Origin: Posidonia oceanica
Lineage: Eukaryota; Streptophyta; Magnoliopsida; Alismatales; Posidoniaceae
Direction of reading: 5' to 3'
DNA length: 64,000 bases
Assembly: GCA_037176725.1 (NCBI GenBank)
Contig: JAZBRS010000075.1
Location: forward strand, 76,138,001-76,202,000
This document shows, piece by piece, positions 42,811 through 53,093 of this stretch. Below the pieces are notes generated by a model. It was not told where the DNA came from. It saw nothing but the letters and a program-made list of their open reading frames with translations, and did no database searches. Both the position numbers and the translations under genes were made by a program. How positions within the stretch are numbered: position 1 is the stretch's first letter; each line of letters opens with the position of its first letter.

Positions 42811-43254
42811 TACGTATTTCACCACGTTTCCTTTGCTTTCTTTTTTACTAATTCTGGATAGATTGCTACACATATTAATCCACTTCTATATTGTCTTGCT
42901 TTTGCTTTGCTAACGTTTGTCATACAAGGAGGAAGAAGGAAGAAAGAACTTACCAAGCACGGGCACCCTTGGGCAATGCTGGCGTTGTCCCAAGGTAGCT
43001 AAACCCGCAACCACATTACATCTCCCCAAAGGCGTCTCGAGGGCCGGCGAAAGCGAACCAAGAGTGGCGATCACATTGATTCCATCACACGTGGAGTGAC
43101 GGAGTCAGATACAAAGAAGGGGAACCTCGAGGAAGAGAAGATAGGGTGAGCAAAAGAGGGAGCCAAAAGAGGCATTCTTCGTCCCCAGGAACTATCCATC
43201 TCGCCATCACTTTCATCACCATCTTCTCCTCCCTCACAAAACCCCATATCCACA

Positions 43255-43259
43255 CCCAC
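43255..43259 (+). repeat. Target site duplication of B, right copy
   Basis: CCCAC, matching 17166-17170. Confidence 0.95.
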
Positions 43260-44116
43260 AAACCCACATCATCCAGTTTCAAATGGAGTCAGCTCCGTAC
43301 TTTCATGACTTGGGCTACATCATCCACCTTTTCTTCTATTCATTGGAAGGCGAACCCATGGATTGGTTCCTTACCCTCTCCGGAGACGACCTCAGCAGCT
43401 TCAACAAGATCAAGGAGTGCTTCTTGACCAAATATCAACACAAGATCGAGTCGAAGCCGACCTTTCATAACTTGAGCAGGGAGACCATGAAGTCGGGTGA
43501 AGAATGGGTCACCTTTGCAAATAGATGGCGGGAGATGGTTGCCAAATCAGGCCTGGACATCCCGAAAAGACAAGTTATCTAGACATTGACTGCAAATGGT
43601 ACTGGTCCAATGAAAAAAGGGTTGGAAAATGCCTATTGCCCTTCTGTAACTGCACTCTATGAGGTAGCTGCTTCTGTAAAAGAAAATATGCATGAATTTC
43701 AGAAGATAGAAGGCGATACTGAGTCTGTTCTTCAAGTTGCAAAGCAACAAGATTCTCCTCTTCAAGATTACCGGTAGAATGGCAGCCGCTCTAGAAAAGA
43801 TGGCAACACCAGGGGCAACTACCATCATACAGCTCCACAACAGCAGTCCAAGAGACCAAAGCGCACAAGCTATCCTCCTATCCCGGTCATGCTGATGGAC
43901 ATATTTCCAGAAATGATAGAGGCCCAAGCCATCGACCTCCCACCTTGAAGACCTGAAGGGACGAACTGCGACAGAAGTAAATATTGCCAGTACCACAGGA
44001 GATGTGGGCACAATTTAGAAGACTACTGGGTCTTTAAGGACGTCGTCTATGACCTGGTGGACGCAGACGTTTTCAATTGGGATGTACTGATAGAGAGGGC
44101 TCAGAAGCGCCATTAA
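43260..44116 (+). pseudogene. gag of B', C-terminal part
   Basis: Continues the reading frame cut at 17170: QMESAPYFHDLGYIIHLFFY, MDWFLTLSGDDLSSFNKI, FLTKYQHKIESKPTFHNL, EWVTFANRWREMVAKSGLD, then after TAG at 43580 the AYCPSVTALYEVAASVKENM segment. A zinc-knuckle relic CQYHRRCGHNLEDY (about 43984-44026) has its last Cys changed to Tyr. Stops at 43580, 43775 and 43946. The frame ends near 44116. The B insertion did no other damage to this gene. Confidence 0.93.
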
Positions 44117-44280
44117 GACTAAAGCCTACTTCTCAAGAGTCTCTACTGATGGAGGCTACACTAGGGGCATTTCCCCAAAGTGTTGTAAATCGACTTATCC
44201 TTCCTTATTTTCGTATTTGTTTCTGCTAAAATATACCTAAATAAAATATCTTTTCTTTCCATAAAATATAAATATAAACA
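44117..44280 (+). other. B' relic of the PR-RT linker; deletion junctions
   Basis: 44136-44190 (ctctactgatggagg, aggggcatttcccc, tgttgtaaat) aligns with B 24820-24865. So after gag a deletion removes the sequence corresponding to B about 22050-24810, and a second junction near 44281 skips to B about 28395. Protease, RT, both RNases H and nearly all of integrase are missing. Confidence 0.75.
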
Positions 44281-44452
44281 AATGAGAAGAAGATTCACCA
44301 CCCAAGTCTGGGAACTTGAAGACCAAATTGGGAAGGACCATACTTGGTGGTTGAGGCATATCTGGGCAATGCCTATTGTTTGGCCAGAGAGGATGGCACT
44401 AGGCTTGAATATCATTGGAATGCACTGCACCTCAAGGGGTACTACCCTTGAT
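44281..44452 (+). pseudogene. Last part of integrase of B'
   Basis: Aligns at DNA level with B 28395-28540, from accaaattgggaaggacc to tactacccttga. Only the extreme C-terminus of pol survives, out of frame with gag. Confidence 0.85.
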
Positions 44453-45758
44453 ATGCACACTGAGCCACCAGATTGCCCGTGCTTGAGGACCTACTGTTTC
44501 CAAAGCCTAAGAGTCATACCCTAACCTCACCTCACAAACACCTTGTGGGAGAAGGAGGGAAAATGGTCCAACACTGAGATAGAGGCAAATCATAAGGAGC
44601 CCCCTCCTAGTTCATGAATAACAAGTCCACACACATCTCTCGAGTCAGACACGTTACCCTAGTACAAATCAGGTAGGTGTCTAAGGTCAAAACCTAGAAG
44701 CACAGAAAAGAGGGGAGTGTACCAAATAAAAGAGTGTCTTGGTTTGTCAAGGAACGAGTATCCATTAACCGAGCATTCAAATAGGGTGAGATTACTTGCC
44801 AGAGTACCCAGAAAGAAAACAAAAAAGGGTCAGAAAAGAAGGTAGCAAAGAAGCTATCCATGTGCAAGAAAAGAAAGAGAGTGGAAAAGAAGGCAGTAAA
44901 GAAGTTGTCCAAGAGTTAAAAAGAAAAAAACTAGGAAAATACTAAGCGCAATAGGAATCAACATTGAACCGGGAGGGGTATAGGCTTCAAAATCTTTAGC
45001 TGACATCTTAGGATAGGACATGGACTTTCCTTCCACCCACATCCTGCACCGTACACATTAGAGGCAAGGGGCAGAAGCCTAGGTCTAGGGGCAGTTAGGT
45101 GCCAAAGCAAGCTTATAGTATCCATGGCTCTGAGATTGCACAAGGGACCAAACTGTTAAGGTTTTCTGACCATGAGGTATCCTGTTTCCCAACTTCTTGG
45201 AAGATTCTTCTTCTCCTACAAAAATCCAAAAAAAATGATAAAACAAAAAAATCCAAAAAAATGATAAAGTCAAAAATCCAAAAAATGATCAAAAACCCAA
45301 AAAAAAATGATAAAGTCAAAAATCCAAAAAATAATAAAATCAAAAATCCAAAAAATGATAAAGTCAAAAATCCAAAAAATCATAAAACCAAAAATCCAAA
45401 AAAATAAGCAAAAATCCAAAGAAAAGAAGAAATATAGAGTAAAGGTAAAATCGACCAACATCATCTCATGAAACTGATAGCAAATCTAGCCGATGATAAA
45501 AAATCTAGGGCACTAGCGACTCTGCGTCGCATTTTGACCACTCCTATTCAGGACGGTCACTTGGTACTCGCTTGCAAGTCGATACCATCTTCATGTAGAC
45601 AACAAATTTGAGGCTAGATTTATTATCTTCCATCTAAGTTTATTTCAAGCAATATATGTACATATTTATTATTTTTTCCTTGGACTAGGGGCAAGGGGCA
45701 CCCTAGATGGACTAACATGATTTTGTTTAAGTTTCTCTGCAGAAAACCACTGATATAT

Positions 45759-45998
45759 GTTGGACGTTGCCAAACCTTGCGTCATACATTGAACGCAACT
45801 TACTCTGGCATCCAACGTAGCAAAAAAAAGAAAAAATAAATACGAGTTTATTGGATGCAATATTTTCTTGCATCATATGTTTGACGCAACCTTTTCTGGC
45901 GTTCAACGCAGCAAAAAAAAAAGAAAAAATAAATAAGAGTTGTTGGACGCTATCTGTTCTAGCGTTCTATGTTAGACGCGTAGACAGTTGCGTCCAAC
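45759..45998. repeat. Cluster of three palindromic modules in B'
   Basis: 45759-45817: GTTGGACGT, GCGTCATAC, ATTGAACGC, GCATCCAAC. 45848-45908: ATTGGATGC, GCATCATAT, GTTTGACGC, GCGTTCAAC. 45942-45998: GTTGGACGC, GCGTTCTAT, GTTAGACGC, GCGTCCAAC. Spacers between them are A-rich. In B this is where PMD-1 with its flanking modules sits. Confidence 0.85.
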
Positions 45999-46005
45999 AT
46001 TTTTT

Positions 46006-46021
46006 AGCAACTTAAGTTGCT
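46006..46021. repeat. 16-bp palindrome, covarying with B
   Basis: AGCAACTTAAGTTGCT, aligned to the B palindrome at 31865-31882, with changes on both sides that preserve pairing. Confidence 0.8.
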
Positions 46022-46523
46022 GAACTTCGCTCATGGCCCTCCAAATCCATGGACAAATTGCCAAACCAATTTCTACCAGTTCCAGAGGCTTCTACAAGTT
46101 GAAATACACATGTGGGCGTTGGTTTCATATTTTTTGGACCTCCGGGCTATTTAGAATCACCTGTTGTAGTTTACATTAAGTTATTAACTTATTGAAGCCC
46201 CAACGGTCACAGAATTCGGAATTAAAGCTCACAGATGAAAATTTTCTTCATAACTCTGTCATTTGCATATTATTACATGTAATTAAGCTTGTTTCAAGTT
46301 AAATTGAATTAAAAGCCATTATTTGGAGGTGCTCCCCCGATTATTGGTTATCTTAGAGAAAGGTAAAGAAAAAAAGAAAACATTTGACAAGTTTGCTAAC
46401 TGTGCAGAAAATCTTTATCATTTATAAATCTAAGTTTTCTACAATATCACTGGGGCATACCCCTGAGGTACAAGTGCTGTCAAGTAAAAAAAGAAAAAAG
46501 AAAGGAAAAGAGAGCAGCAGCAA

Positions 46524-48479
46524 CTAAGTGGCACTCTCCCCCTCGCCCTCAGGAGTTGAAGGAGGAACTGAAGAAGGAGCCAAAGGAGGAGCTGCAAGGG
46601 GTTGTGCCAACTGACGCACTAAGCCACCTGAGGAAGCCTGTGACGTAGCTCGAGACCGCCCAACCGGTGGACAATGGCTGCCAGAGCGATGCCTCGACGC
46701 AGACAATGGAGGAGGAGGAACTCGACGACCAGTGGAAACACTACCAAGCACGGCCTCCCGTCGGTAATGCATCGCCTCGATCTCGAACTGAGCTGCCATC
46801 GCACGATCCGTATCTCAATCCTGCAAGAAAAGACAAACGAGAAGCATCAAGCCATTAGCATAAGCAAGCATATGAATTTAAAAGGAAGAAGAGCAAGTTA
46901 TACCTTCTAAGCCACCTCCAGCTGCCTCCTTAGCTCAGCAATCTCTGCAGCTGAATCAGTCGCTGGTAGGGGTCGCTGCTGCGTAGCAAGCCAGGCAATC
47001 TCAGCAGCCCTCTCCTCAGCAAGTCGACGTGCCTCCTCTAGTTGCTCCTCAAGGCGTGAAGCACGCTCCAAGGCACCTGTCGTAGTCCGCTCCAACTCCT
47101 ACTGAAGATCGTCAATCTGCAAAAGTCGGAACCATAGTCAGAACTGAATCAAGAAATATAAAGGGAAAGTATACTGCTATACTTACCATACTTTGAAGGT
47201 GGGAAATCTCCTCGGCATGACCCGGTGGAAGGGCAGAACTAGTCGAAGGCTACAAAAGCAAAGAAGGCATAATTAGCACAATTTTCAAGGCAAACAACTA
47301 TGCTATAAAAATAAATGCAAACCTGAGAAGCAGAGGCTCGCAGACGCTCAACCTCCTCGGTCAGCTCAGCAACGCGCCTAACCAGGTCACGCTCGTGCTT
47401 ACTATACTCGTCAGTAGTCCTCAGCTGCGAGAGGCAAGGTCAAAGCAAGTTAGCTATCAAGGAATACAGGCAATACAAATTGAAACATAAAGCTAAATAC
47501 TCACCGCTATCTCCATCTGAATCTTGTGAGAGCGGACGGACTCCTGCAGCTCGCCCACAGCCAACGCTGCCACATCTAGAGTGGTGTCACCCATGGGAAG
47601 GTTCGACCGCCCCAGAAAATGAGAGCGATGGAAGACCATGAGCTCACTAAACCGGTCATCCATCCACCTAGCCCAAGCTAGCTCGTCCTCAGCAGTCGCA
47701 TCAACAGGAGTGGTGGAGCCACCTCGAACCTAGTCCAGCAACTGTGGACCGTAGGTGTCAACCCAGTGGCGAGCACGTCCACCTCCCCCCGTATCTCGCA
47801 CCAAACTCGGAACAGGTGAGCCTGAGGCTGAATCTGCGGGCGCCCCAATTGCCTAAGTGCCCGGCTGATCTGCTGGAAGTGGCAGTGGTTCCAGCAGTGG
47901 AGCCAGATGTCCTGGTCGAAAACTGTCCGATCCCGAGCTATCTCTGGGACATCCTCGTGCTCCCCCTCAGCGTAAGGACGCCAGATCACCTGAAAAGCAG
48001 ACAGGGAATTAGTAAACCAAAAGAAGAATAATATATCAGCAGGGGCATATTACCTAGGCAGGAACCAGCATCTCAAAGAAGAGACACCTGACATAGCGAT
48101 GACCAGTGACCGTCTCAGGTGCATGAGCGGCCTGACTCCAGTGCAGTCCACGCAGGAAGGGCATCCCCGCCTCGGGAACTGAAGGTGGGATGGGCCTCAT
48201 GAAAGTAAAGTGGTCCCATACCCACATCTGCAAGTAAAAAGAAAGCAAATCATCAGTCAAGCATGCAAAGTAAATAATATTTGAAGCTTAAATAAGCAAA
48301 GGAAGTTTATATACCTGAAAGAATGGCAGGTTCCCACCAAGCTGGTGGGAACTACCATCAGAAAACTTGAAGAGCACGGTGTACAAGAACGACAGGCTCG
48401 CGGCTCCCCAAGCGTAGTCCCCTACTCGGTCTAAGTCGGCAAGTAGGGGCAGGAACACTGCCGAAATCCGCAAAGTAGC
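46524..48479 (-). pseudogene. PMD-2 relative in B', truncated by B''
   Basis: From the break at 48479 the minus strand reads FLPLLADLDRVGDYAWGAAS and FKFSDGSSHQLGGNLPFFQ (exon 2 type). MWVWDHFTFMRPIPPSVPEA begins at about 48226 (exon 3), VIWRPYAEGEHEDVPEIARD at about 47992 (exon 4), coiled-coil segments follow at 47430-46905 (TTTGALERASRLEEQLEEAR), and the last exon is 46799-46524, ending EGEGESAT. Intron positions match B PMD-2. The 5' part, including exon 1, lies beyond B'' outside the window. Confidence 0.85.
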
Positions 48480-48901
48480 TGTGGATATGGGGTTTTTGGG
48501 TGAGGTGAGAAGAGATGAGGAGGGTTTGGGGAAGAAGAGGCTTCTTTTGGCTCTCTTGCTCGCTCTATCTTCTCTTTCTCGGGGTCCCCTTTTTGTATTC
48601 GACTCCGTCACTCCACGTGTGATGGAATCGGTGTGATCACCACTCTCAGTTCGCTTTCGCCGGCCCTCGAGACGCCTTTGGGGAGATGTAATGTGGTTGC
48701 TGGTTCAGCTACATTGGGACAACGCCAGCGTTACCCAAGGGTGCCCGTGCTTGGTAAGCTCTTTCTTCCTTCTTCCTCCTTGTATGACAAACGTTAGCAA
48801 AGCAAAACAAATAAAACAATATAAAGATGGATCAATATGTGTAGTAACCTATCCAAAATTAGTAGAAAAGAAAATAAAGAAAGCGTAGTGAGATACATAT
48901 C

Positions 48902-48922
48902 TGAGGGGTTTGATCCCCCCGG
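48902..48922 (-). promoter_or_regulatory. Conserved LTR hairpin (B'')
   Basis: The minus strand gives CCGGGGGG, loop atcaaa, CCCCTCA; one stem base differs from the B copies. Confidence 0.5.
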
Positions 48923-49283
48923 TTGCAACTAATAGAGATGTATGCCTAGCTAAAACAATATATGAACTTGAAATAAAAATGCTTGATTATGCTACGGAAT
49001 TCAACATGTGATATCAGAAATGAAAAGGAAACAAATGAAATAGAGTCCCCTCTGTCTATGCACAAGGTGCAAACTGTGTTGGCATGAAGCCAACAACGAC
49101 AAAAGGATGCTCAAGCTTTTCGAAGACTCTCCTTCTTTTCAAAATCTCTCTTCTCTCTTTCAATTCTTAAGGACCTCACTTCTCTAAAATTTTCAATCTC
49201 AAGAGAGCATGTGAGTTCCAAAAATTCCTCCACTACTTTTCTCTTTCAAAATTCCGGTCCTGAACTCTATGGGGGTACTCCTA

Positions 49284-49291
49284 CTTTTATA
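49284..49291 (-). promoter_or_regulatory. TATA box of B'' LTR
   Basis: Minus strand TATAAAAG, 63 bp downstream of the module at 49355. Transcription from here would run into the B' PMD-2 relic in its sense direction. Confidence 0.8.
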
Positions 49292-49354
49292 GAAGCAAGG
49301 GAGGAACAAAAAAGGACACAAATGCCAAGTCAGCAGAGTTTCCTGTTTCAGAAG

Positions 49355-49411
49355 TGTTATACGCTGGAAAACCAGCGTATAACGTTATAAGTGAGAGTAC
49401 CCGCGTATAAC
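49355..49411. repeat. Palindromic module (B'' LTR, 63 bp before TATA)
   Basis: Arms GTTATACGC, GCGTATAAC, GTTATAAGT and GCGTATAAC. Confidence 0.85.
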
Positions 49412-49586
49412 GACCTCCGAGGCATAACTGCCAGGATCAGAGAAGATTCTCCAATTAAGGAGTCTTTAAGTGTGATTAAACTCAACTTTGATGGCTTTGA
49501 CCGGTCAACAGGGTTCCAAAGAAGGCAAAAACATGATTTTTGGATTAGGCCAAATAAGAAAAGCTTTGGGCTGACTGGGTTGCCAC

Positions 49587-49642
49587 GTTGGACGCTGGAA
49601 AACCAGCGGCCAATGTTAGCCACTGGAGAAACAGCGGCCAAC
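49587..49642. repeat. Palindromic module (B'' LTR)
   Basis: Arms GTTGGACGC, GCGGCCAAT, GTTAGCCAC and GCGGCCAAC. Confidence 0.8.
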
Positions 49643-49881
49643 GTTGTATGTTAAGAAGCCAGTGGACAACACCCTTAATCAGTTTAACTTCCAAATTTGG
49701 TCTGACGTGAAGAACACTCAGGTTGCCAACATTTGGGGCTTAGATAAGGATAGCATTTTGGACTTTGAGGGGAACATTTAACTCAAGTGAGACATTTAGG
49801 AATGGGTGGAGGGCTTCTAAGAGCGACCTAATGCAAGAGACTATCCTAACATGAAGGGAGTGCCAAAATGGGGTATCTACA

Positions 49882-49993
49882 GATTGCCCCTCCTTGAAGA
49901 TGGCTTCGGCATGAAGCTATCTACAAGCCGAGACGATACCCCCGTGTGGTGCTATCAGGGGATCCTAAATGAAATCCAATGCCTGCTGCCACC
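49882..49993 (-). other. Polypurine tract and 3' end of B'' interior
   Basis: Minus strand AAGGAGGGGCAATC at 49895-49882 adjoins the LTR. The rest aligns with B 41707-41817 (ctggtggcagcagg, gggggtatcgtctcg). Cut at 49993 by the A2 LTR. Confidence 0.9.
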
Positions 49994-51101
49994 TGTAGTA
50001 ATCCCAAATTCTGATCGTCCATGCATATTACCAAAGCTTGCGTGCACCGATCAAAATAGGCTCACTATATGCAGCGGGATCCGAGGGAAGAAACTCGACT
50101 TGGAAACGCTGGCAAAAGAAAAGAAAAGAAATGATAAGACAAAATCAGAGTCGCCACCAGGTCTATTGAATTGGAAGACAGGGAAAACCAGGGGGTAAAG
50201 CATGAAAAGACATGCAGAACCGGATACAAGGAGGGGCAAAGGGATGCAAAGCTAAGCTATGCTATGTTATGCTATGCTATGACTCAAGCCTAGGATAAAG
50301 GAAGGGTCAATGCGAGCCAAGAGAAAGGGCAAGGACTCCTATTACGCACGGGGAAGGTGTTAGGTAGCCCCGATACGTCCGAGAGTCGGTCTTTCTTAGG
50401 TAATCTCGTGCTAATGCAGGGAAATGCTAGCCTAATGCTTAAATGCCATGGATGCCTACCTGTTATGCATTGGAAATTAACGTGCTATCTACGTGCTCAG
50501 CCACGCTGCTAGTGTTCTGAACTGGGCGGACCCTGGTTTGTGAGAACTCCTAGGCAGTAAGCATCATAGCCCTAAATGCAGATGCAAGCGATAAAGCAAG
50601 ACTGCGGGAAAAACCAAGCAATGCAAATGACATGCAAGCGATAAAGCAAAGTGGGTGTGGAAAACGGCGCGAAATGTGGAAAACAATGCAGGGCACGGAA
50701 AATGAGGCAAAGAGCAGAAAACTATGCAAAGGGGTGCAGAAGACTATGCAAAGGAGCGGAAAAACGATGTAAAACACAGAAAACGGTGCAAAGTGGGGTG
50801 CAAAACTAGAACAAAGGGTTGCGCAACATGCATAGGGGTTGCAGCAAGCCAAAGAAGCAATAAAACGCAGAAAACGGCGAAGAAAGCAAAATCGGCGTTT
50901 AGCATTGCTGGCGTCCAAGACCTGCTGGAGGCAGACAGCATGCAATTTTTGGAAAACAGTGCATTCTAGCTATATGGATGCAATATAGATGCATGAATGC
51001 AACTAAATGGGGGCATGACATGCAGGACTAACCAAACAGAAGATTAGAGGGGGAATCAGAGCAAGGGGCAAGCCAAGATCAAGGATCAAAGCAAGCAGGT
51101 T

Positions 51102-51159
51102 GTTGGATGCCGCTGACAATGGCGTCCAACGTTAGACACCAGAGTGACAGGCGTCTAAC
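51102..51159. repeat. Palindromic module (A2 LTR)
   Basis: Arms GTTGGATGC, GCGTCCAAC, GTTAGACAC and GCGTCTAAC. Confidence 0.85.
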
Positions 51160-51330
51160 ACAGGCCAGAGAGGAAAAAAGAAAAAAAAAGCATACACATG
51201 ATAGATAAGAATAAGGATCATGCATTTGGGCTGTTGGAGGTGAGCAGAGGACAGACATGCAAACAAGGGAAGCATAGAAACCCAAAAACCTTACCTGTAG
51301 CAAGTGCCAGGCTAGAGGCACAACCAGGAC

Positions 51331-51390
51331 GTTGGACGCGAGCTAGGCCGGCGTCCAATGTTGGATGCCTGCACGGGCAGCGTACAACAC
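51331..51390. repeat. Palindromic module (A2 LTR)
   Basis: Arms GTTGGACGC, GCGTCCAAT, GTTGGATGC and GCGTACAAC. Confidence 0.85.
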
Positions 51391-51558
51391 TTTGGGAGGC
51401 ACAACACACAAACAACTTGCATAAAATAGCAAATGAACTAAAGAAGCCATGGAATAATTGCAAAGGAAACTAGCATGCATGGTAAACACTGAAATCATGT
51501 AAACGAGCAAGATCAGAGCATTATACGAGCATCCAAAAGCAAACAAAGGGGCTGGGAT

Positions 51559-51616
51559 GTTAGACGCTGGAGCTAGCAGCGTCCAACGTTGGACGCTGAA
51601 GGCTCTGGCACCCAAC
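51559..51616. repeat. Palindromic module (A2 LTR)
   Basis: Arms GTTAGACGC, GCGTCCAAC, GTTGGACGC and GCACCCAAC. Confidence 0.85.
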
Positions 51617-51947
51617 GACCACAGCATGCAAGCTTACCTGTGCTAAGGGGGAGCTCTACTCTAAACCCCACCTATATGCATGCAAGCATACTGATGGCAT
51701 AACAGAGAAAGAAAGGAGCATTCAACAAGCATGGCAGGCATTTGATCCAAGAGAGGCAAATAGAAAGAGAGCATGCATGGGAATAAAGGACAAAACTTGC
51801 AAAAAGAGCATGCAATTTAAAAAGATCTTAGCAAACCTAAGCATGGTTGCCATAGGGGCCAAGCATCTCTAAACAAACGCAGAACATGCATAGATATCAA
51901 AAATAGGCATGGCACAAGCATGGCAGCAAGTTATAGCTAACAGAGGT

Positions 51948-52005
51948 GTTGGACGCCGAGTGAACCAGCGTCCAACGTTGGACGCGGCTCACCCTGGCGT
52001 CCAAC
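51948..52005. repeat. Palindromic module (A2 LTR, near consensus)
   Basis: Arms GTTGGACGC, GCGTCCAAC, GTTGGACGC and GCGTCCAAC with loops of about 11 bp: a perfect four-arm copy, 58 bp. Confidence 0.92.
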
Positions 52006-52187
52006 GCAGGTAGGAAGCAAGATGAATTTAAATTATGCAAACAGGCTTAGGCATGGATCAAAGCATGGAAATAGGCATGGTATAACATCTGCAAACAAGC
52101 AAAGGAGGCATGCTACATGGATTTACAGAAAATCAAGCAATAACAAAGCATGGGGGGCACGAAAACAGGAGCAAAGCAAGACAGGGT

Positions 52188-52245
52188 GTTGGACGCTGCC
52201 GTAGCAGGCGTCCAACGTTGGACGCACCAGATGGTGCGTCCAACA
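52188..52245. repeat. Palindromic module (A2 LTR, near consensus)
   Basis: The same four perfect arms as at 51948 with different loop sequences. Followed by cactgaacttcgcttcagttaag, resembling the gaactt block after modules in B and B'. Confidence 0.92.
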
Positions 52246-53093
52246 CACTGAACTTCGCTTCAGTTAAGCGAGGCAGCCAAATTACTTGAAAACTTCAAAT
52301 AAACTAGCTAACAAGCCAAAGTGTTCGATTACAAGCATGGTGGTATGCTTGGCACAGAAATTAGGCAAGTGGATTGCTCCACCCACCTCTTCCTCCTCAT
52401 CGCCGGAAAAATCAAGCAATGGAGGGGTGTGTGTTGTGCTAAAGTGCATGGAAGGCATAGCAAAACATCACACTAGCATGCATGGGCCTAAGGGAAAGAG
52501 GACCAACCTTTAGACGGCCTGGAATGGTGGAAGCTCCTTCATCGTCGGCGCTGCGGAGGTTGCTGCAGAGCCAACTCTGGCGAGGTCCCACGAGCTGCTG
52601 GAGGCACCAGAAGAGTCGGCGAAAGGTCGAGGATGGAGGTGGATGATCCCTCTGTGCTCTAGAGTCGACGAATTCTCTCCTCGCTCTGTGTGGTGAATGC
52701 TGGAATGGAGGGAAGGGGGCTATTTTGTGCATCTGGTGCATGGGTTCATGTGCGGGCAGCGGATTTTGCAGAGGATTGCAAGCGGTTGCAGGTGGTGTCA
52801 CAGGCGTCTAAGTGTGTGGGAGGCTCGAGGAATGTCAGGGCTTTGGCAGAGGCATGTCAGATGGCCGGCGGAGCCACGGTGGTGGCTGACACGGGCGGCA
52901 GAAGGTTGTGAGGGCGGAGATAGCGGATTTTCGGCTGAATTGGCAATGATGGGTTTCTAAGGTAGTTACTCATCCTTGGAAGGTAGTGGATGAGTTGGCG
53001 GGCAAGAGAGGACAGGTGGTAAGTGCAGGGAGGCGGGGGATTGGACGGCTGGTGAGCTGGAAGGGGCGGAACAGCCACTGCTGTAGCCGAGCC

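Larger units (their letters stand above)
17171..43254 (+). mobile_element. Complete element B (Tat/Ogre-type LTR retrotransposon), 26,084 bp
   Basis: Bounded by two 1423-bp LTRs that differ only by scattered changes and by a perfect 5-bp target duplication. Order: LTR, primer binding site, leader, gag, protease 1, protease 2, G-patch, linker, RT, RNase H, aRNH, integrase, 3' region with three antisense PMD genes, four tandem arrays, purine tract, LTR. It is nested in B' gag. The coding frames carry over a dozen nonsense codons and a few frameshifts, so it is not autonomous now. Confidence 0.97.
41832..43254 (+). mobile_element. 3' LTR of element B, 1423 bp
   Basis: Pairs with 17171-18593. 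It carries the same modules (42068-42123, 42296-42351), TATA (42416-42423) and hairpin (42788-42810). Followed by the CCCAC target duplicate and B' gag. Confidence 0.97.
44453..46523 (+). other. B' 3' region up to the PMD-2 relic
   Basis: Aligns with B 28541-29890 and then directly with B 31865-32318. The piece of B between those points, holding PMD-1, is absent and replaced by three modules at 45759-45998. It includes the A-rich aaaatccaaaa tract at 45220-45430 and a run of aaaaaag words at 45822-45840 and 45912-45936. No gene recognised. Confidence 0.75.
48480..49881 (-). mobile_element. 3' LTR of element B'', 1402 bp, minus strand
   Basis: On the minus strand it starts TGTAGATACCCC at 49881 after a polypurine tract and ends CATATCCACA at 48480. 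It contains two modules, a TATA box (49291-49284) and the inverted hairpin (48902-48922). It is inserted in B' PMD-2; the presumed target duplicate is gtagc at 48475-48479. Its interior begins at 49882 but is cut after 112 bp by A2. Confidence 0.95.

Noticed and set aside
48288..48611. A real fusion gene across the B'' LTR and PMD-2
   Set aside because: The frame has no ATG in the LTR part (opens at GTG) and the exon boundary at 48314 would still need splicing; kept only as a transcript hypothesis.
52439..52960. Overlapping frames in the A2 LTR around 52440-52960 that look like a small host gene
   Set aside because: No domain, no intron or start context, and inside an LTR bounded by modules.
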